The translations under genes and the position numbers were made by a program. DNA of 54,916 nt from positions 1 to 54,916 of the forward strand of contig UCJD01000034.1 in assembly GCA_900472605.1 (NCBI GenBank). Reading direction: 5' to 3'. Shown piece by piece: positions 51,908 to 54,916 of the stretch (positions within the stretch are counted from its first letter, which is position 1; every line of letters begins with the position of its first letter). The notes under the pieces were generated by a model. The model was given only the letters and a program-made list of their open reading frames with translations. It ran no database searches and was not told where the DNA came from. The stretch comes from Hyphomicrobiales bacterium (GTDB lineage Bacteria > Pseudomonadota > Alphaproteobacteria > Rhizobiales > Rhizobiaceae).

Positions 51908-53344
51908 CTATTGCAGGCTGTGGATTTCCGCATGCCCTGAGCTTTCGGTCCCGCTCGCCCGCTTCGAGAAGCCAATTCGGGGTGCGTGCTCCGTTTCTGG
52001 CTCCGAACTTGCGAGTGCTGCCAAAATAAAAAATAGCAGGCCAAGATCGACCATTGCGCCGGCGACCGTTGCCCCGACTAGGAGAAAAAGGCATCCGTTG
52101 CGCGCGGCAAGCCGCACGTCCGCGTCCGCTGTCCGCTCGGTGCCGCGTTTTCGTCCGATTGCGCAAAAGGCAAAGAGGACAAAAAACACGGTGCCCGGCA
52201 CGCCGACGTTTGAGAGTAGAGCGATCGGAAAGCTTGACGTCCGCGAAGTGCCGAGACCGACGCCCATGCCCCAAGAGTCGAGAAAATTCTGGATTCCGTA
52301 GGCGTTCCAAGATGCTCGCTCTACACCGGAGGACGTTGTCGATTTGCTGAGGATCAAGAGATCGACGTAATGATAAAGGGTATCGAACAGGCCGCTGTTC
52401 AATACCACGACTATTCCCGAGAGTATTAAGAGTTGCGGCGCGAGCAGAACGACCAACGTGCTGTGGCGCCTGTCCCTGCCCACGCCGCAGCGCGCGATTG
52501 CCGTGGCGTAGAGGATCAACATGCATAGTGGTGTCGCAACCAGTCCCGTCGAGGATGTCGAAAGAAGAATGAGCGCAAGCGACGCCAGCGCAAGGTAGCC
52601 CGTCCACCGTGTCTGCCTGCCACAAATCCACATTGTCGCGGTGAAGCCCAGCACCCCAAGCGTGGTTCCAGCAAAGGCGGAGGCTTCAGGAAATGAACCC
52701 ACGATGCGCTTCATTCCCGCAATGGATTCGTTATCGTGAAATGCATATTGCGCGTTTCTCATGAAAGAGAGCAAGCTTCCGGTGCCGGTCGCGCCGGTAA
52801 CAAGGTCAAGTATAGCGAAAGTAACATTCGCGCACGCATACGCGATGAGACCAGTTACGACGGCGGCGAATCCGCGCTTCGTTGAGGCTGCCGCCAAGAC
52901 GGCCAGGAAACAAACAAGGTCTGCAGCCAGATACACGGTCTGTGTGAAATTGCTTGACAAAGGTCCCAAAGGGACCGTTCCGCCGGTTTCAGGATACTCG
53001 GAGCTTCCGACAGGTATGATCTGGGTGGCGCCTGCAAGCAGTCTGGGCATGAAGAAACCGGAGAGCGCGCCATACAATACGAGGCACGCAAACCAGAAGC
53101 CAGGTTGAGGAAATCCTAGGCCACGCAATCCAACGCCGATGTTGAACCGCCATGGAAGCACCGAGAGCACCAAAAACAGCAGAAACAAATGCGCGGGCTG
53201 AATATTGGCTGAGCCAGCGATAAAGGCTGCAGCGGAGCCGAATACCGTCATCGCGACGAAAACAATCGTCGCGGGTCTATAGCCATAAAATAGGCAGAGA
53301 AGGCCAATCAAAATAGTAATAATTCCGATTGGTTCTACACTCAC
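51908..53344 (-). CDS. Polysaccharide polymerase, Wzy/ExoQ-like
   Basis: The 478-residue protein has about 11-12 hydrophobic helices. A long periplasmic loop contains GSSEYPETGGTVPLGPLSSN and a further segment has SSGVERASWNAYGIQNFLDS, an O-antigen-ligase/polymerase-like region. Wzy proteins are recognised by topology and position rather than motif; the only other Wzx/Wzy-type protein here is the flippase at 39 kb. The start is GTG after GGGAGA. It is divergent from the GH16 gene, with a dyad between. It would join repeat units at the periplasmic face. Confidence 0.8.
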   Translation of the reverse strand: MSVEPIGIITILIGLLCLFYGYRPATIVFVAMTVFGSAAAFIAGSANIQPAHLFLLFLVLSVLPWRFNIGVGLRGLGFPQPGFWFACLVLYGALSGFFMPRLLAGATQIIPVGSSEYPETGGTVPLGPLSSNFTQTVYLAADLVCFLAVLAAASTKRGFAAVVTGLIAYACANVTFAILDLVTGATGTGSLLSFMRNAQYAFHDNESIAGMKRIVGSFPEASAFAGTTLGVLGFTATMWICGRQTRWTGYLALASLALILLSTSSTGLVATPLCMLILYATAIARCGVGRDRRHSTLVVLLAPQLLILSGIVVVLNSGLFDTLYHYVDLLILSKSTTSSGVERASWNAYGIQNFLDSWGMGVGLGTSRTSSFPIALLSNVGVPGTVFFVLFAFCAIGRKRGTERTADADVRLAARNGCLFLLVGATVAGAMVDLGLLFFILAALASSEPETEHAPRIGFSKRASGTESSGHAEIHSLQ

Positions 53345-53428
53345 TTTATAATTTCTCCCTGGACGGTTTTATTCGCGCTGCGATACTTCTCTATATTGCT
53401 ACAGCTAGATCTAAAATATATTATTATA

Positions 53429-53439
53429 TTGCAGTGCAA
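53429..53439. promoter_or_regulatory. Dyad TTGC-AGT-GCAA
   Basis: A perfect 4+4 dyad around AGT lies in the AT-rich gap between the Wzy-like gene and the divergent GH16 glycanase. It shares its form with sites at 38697, 38824, 46154 and 51787. Confidence 0.45.
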
Positions 53440-53552
53440 AATAAACCATATTAGTCTCTGGTGGAAGCCAAAATGTGCTCGATGATCGCGTCGCTTTTAG
53501 GGGGGGCGCGCGGCCGATGTTGTTGGGGCGATTGTGACTAGGGATCATCCGG

Positions 53553-54401
53553 ATGAATACTGTGCTTTCCCGTTTTCTCCTTGGTCTGCTGGTCTTCGGC
53601 GGGGGGGCGCTTTCGGCTCGTGCGGATGCGACGCTCAATTCCTGCGAGCTCAAGCCTGTGATGATGGAAGAGTTCAACGACGAAAGCATAGCGCCGGATC
53701 GTATCGGTCCCGCGCGGTGGACTGCGCATACGCCGTGGGGTGGTGATTTCGGGGATGCACAATTCTCGGACCCTGGTCCCAACGGGCCTTTCAAGGTTCA
53801 AGACGGGGTGCTCTCGATCATAGCTAAGAAGGGCTCAAATGGAAAATGGACGTCGGGCCTGATTGCTGCGGCCGACGCGACCGGGGCAGGCGTCGGAACT
53901 CGTTACGGCTATTTCGAGGTGAGAATGAAGATGCCACCGGGGCCCGGTACCTGGCCGGCCTTCTGGCTCATTCCTCTTCGCCCGGCCGACGCCATGGACG
54001 GGAAGGTCGAGATCGACGTCATTGAGTATTATGGCCGTGCGACATCTGAATATCACTCGGTGGTCCACGTGTGGTTTCGCGATCAGGCTAAAAACCGTGG
54101 CGACGGTCATATCGTGTCTGTTCCCGCCGGCAGTCTTATCGATGACTTCCACACGTTTGGCGTCGACATCTCGCCGCAGAAGCTGAGCTTCTTCTTCGAT
54201 CGGAAAAAAGTCTGGGAATACCCTACGCCTCCCGAGTTGGACAGTGCGATGTATCCCCTCGTTAATCTCGCCTTGGGCAGCGGTTGGCCAATAGACAAGA
54301 CGCCAAACCCATCAACGCTGCTTGTCGATTATGTCCATGTTTACGGTCGAGGCGCTGGGCCAGCAGAAGGGTGCGAGCCCGGGCTCCCGCTCTCGGAATA
54401 A
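53553..54401 (+). CDS. Secreted GH16 endoglycanase, ExoK/ExsH-type
   Basis: The 282-residue protein has a signal peptide (SRFLLGLLVFGGGALSARAD) and a GH16 domain with the catalytic ExDxxE block (KVEIDVIEYYG: Glu, Asp, Glu). RYGYFEVRMKMPPGPGTWPA precedes it and FHTFGVDISPQKLSFFFD follows, as in the family. Related enzymes cut the nascent exopolysaccharide (ExoK, ExsH) to set its length. It is divergent from the Wzy-like gene. Two Cys (in NSCELKP and EGCEPG) could form a disulfide. Confidence 0.92.
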   Translation: MNTVLSRFLLGLLVFGGGALSARADATLNSCELKPVMMEEFNDESIAPDRIGPARWTAHTPWGGDFGDAQFSDPGPNGPFKVQDGVLSIIAKKGSNGKWTSGLIAAADATGAGVGTRYGYFEVRMKMPPGPGTWPAFWLIPLRPADAMDGKVEIDVIEYYGRATSEYHSVVHVWFRDQAKNRGDGHIVSVPAGSLIDDFHTFGVDISPQKLSFFFDRKKVWEYPTPPELDSAMYPLVNLALGSGWPIDKTPNPSTLLVDYVHVYGRGAGPAEGCEPGLPLSE

Positions 54402-54466
54402 GGCAAGCTGGAACACCCGCAGCAAAGATCGATGGCGCGCTCACAAGTTTAATCTGGAAGATCAAT

Positions 54467-54778
54467 ATGCAAACTCCTTTCACGGCGCCGTCCACCAAGC
54501 CACAGTCCGCGTCTGGCTCACCGCACGCTCGCGGCGAGGACCAACAGTGCAAGCATGAAAGTGAGACGGCGCTGCACCGGTTTGTGTCCCTGATGCGCGC
54601 GCCTGCGGTCTATATCAGAATGCTGCTTACGACTGTTGCGTTCTGCCTGATGTGTTACCTTCACTATGGAAGTATAGCGACGACAATATACTATGGATTG
54701 ATCTGCGTCGTCCTCTTGCAGGTCGGATATTTTGGCGGGGTACTCTACCTGGTATGGCAGGAGCGCAGCGAAAGATGA
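54467..54778 (+). CDS. Small membrane protein, SyrA/ExoX-like (exopolysaccharide repressor family candidate)
   Basis: The 103-residue protein has a hydrophilic N-terminus and two hydrophobic helices (MLLTTVAFCLMCYLHYG; YYGLICVVLLQVGYFGGVLY) followed by LVWQERSER. The spacing and the second helix QVGYFGGVLYLVW resemble rhizobial small proteins that repress exopolysaccharide production (SyrA/ExoX/PsiA type). It lies 65 bp after the GH16 gene on the same strand. An internal ATG at 54593 would give a 61-residue core closer to the family length; the upstream site before the chosen start is weak. Confidence 0.65.
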   Translation: MQTPFTAPSTKPQSASGSPHARGEDQQCKHESETALHRFVSLMRAPAVYIRMLLTTVAFCLMCYLHYGSIATTIYYGLICVVLLQVGYFGGVLYLVWQERSER

Positions 54779-54830
54779 TCACGAACAAGACGGTTCAAGC
54801 GCACAGGTCTTTTTGTTGGATTATTGCCAG

Positions 54831-54916
54831 ATGAAATTTGGGACAAGCTACGTCGAAGCCGCAACGCAAGACGCCGCTTCCTCCCTGCTTGCAAGCGGCC
54901 TGGCGCGCATCCGCGC
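54831..54916 (+). CDS. Possible 5' end of a gene cut by the window end
   Basis: An ATG-initiated frame stays open to the end of the window for 28 codons (MKFGTSYVEAATQDAASSLL...). The translation is not recognised and the ribosome-binding site is unclear, but the composition is ordinary for a coding start. Confidence 0.3.
   Translation, partial: MKFGTSYVEAATQDAASSLLASGLARIR

Noticed and set aside
1..54916. CRISPR array, insertion sequence, prophage or toxin-antitoxin genes
   Set aside because: No regular spacer-repeat series, transposase, integrase, phage structural gene or recognisable toxin pair was seen.

Overview
The window looks like the chromosome of a Rhizobium-type alphaproteobacterium. 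The clues are high GC with GC-rich third positions, a RutA/PuuE/AllA nitrogen-scavenging repertoire, an ExoF/ExoY-type exopolysaccharide cluster, SyrA/ExoX-like small membrane proteins and a perfect sigma-54 promoter. It opens on the last 18 nt (including CCA) of an initiator tRNA gene and its terminator, a classic island insertion point.

Region 1 (1-8.0 kb) is a graveyard followed by an envelope redox block. It holds remnants of an HlyD-type fusion protein, MscL (frameshifted), a cold-shock protein (frameshifted at a G run) and the C-terminal heme end of a cytochrome P460-like protein. Among them lie an intact ECF sigma/anti-sigma pair divergent from a DUF4394 protein, and a minus-strand operon for a cytochrome b561-like subunit, a periplasmic molybdopterin oxidoreductase and a methionine-rich small periplasmic protein.

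Region 2 (8.0-22.1 kb) is a nitrogen-heterocycle catabolic block. It contains an isochorismatase-type amidohydrolase, a nitrilase-type carbamoylase, an MFS exporter, a LysR regulator, a PotABCD-like ABC importer, a RutF-like flavin reductase, an asparaginase homologue lacking the usual substrate-binding Asp, an amidase, and two tandem RutA-like flavin monooxygenases. It resembles the Rut uracil pathway but has a different hydrolase set and no RutC/D/E.

Region 3 (22.2-36.8 kb) holds two further nucleobase-nitrogen units. One is a minus-strand operon of a barbiturase/cyanuric acid hydrolase-family enzyme, a BMP-type nucleoside/base ABC importer and an amidase, divergent from an IclR regulator. 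The other is a plus-strand unit of a GntR regulator, then (behind a sigma-54 promoter) a ribose-type ABC importer, PuuE-type allantoinase and ureidoglycolate lyase.

Region 4 (37-54.9 kb) is an exopolysaccharide cluster: a frameshifted acyltransferase, Wzx flippase, Wzy-like polymerase, ExoY-like initiating transferase, ExoF-like export protein, a chain-length/BY-kinase-like protein without a P-loop, five glycosyltransferase genes (one a two-domain fusion), a GH16 glycanase and two SyrA/ExoX-like small membrane proteins. Several intergenic gaps here share a short dyad (TTGC or GTGC, 3 nt, GCAA or GCAC).

The most striking large-scale feature is a ~50-bp repeat in one orientation at about 7.97, 22.12 and 36.89 kb, exactly at the region boundaries. 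Each copy contains a 15-nt word (13/15 in the third copy) that is also the 3' end of the initiator tRNA at position 6-20. This suggests modular, possibly serial, insertion at or near the tRNA, although no integrase is visible in the window.
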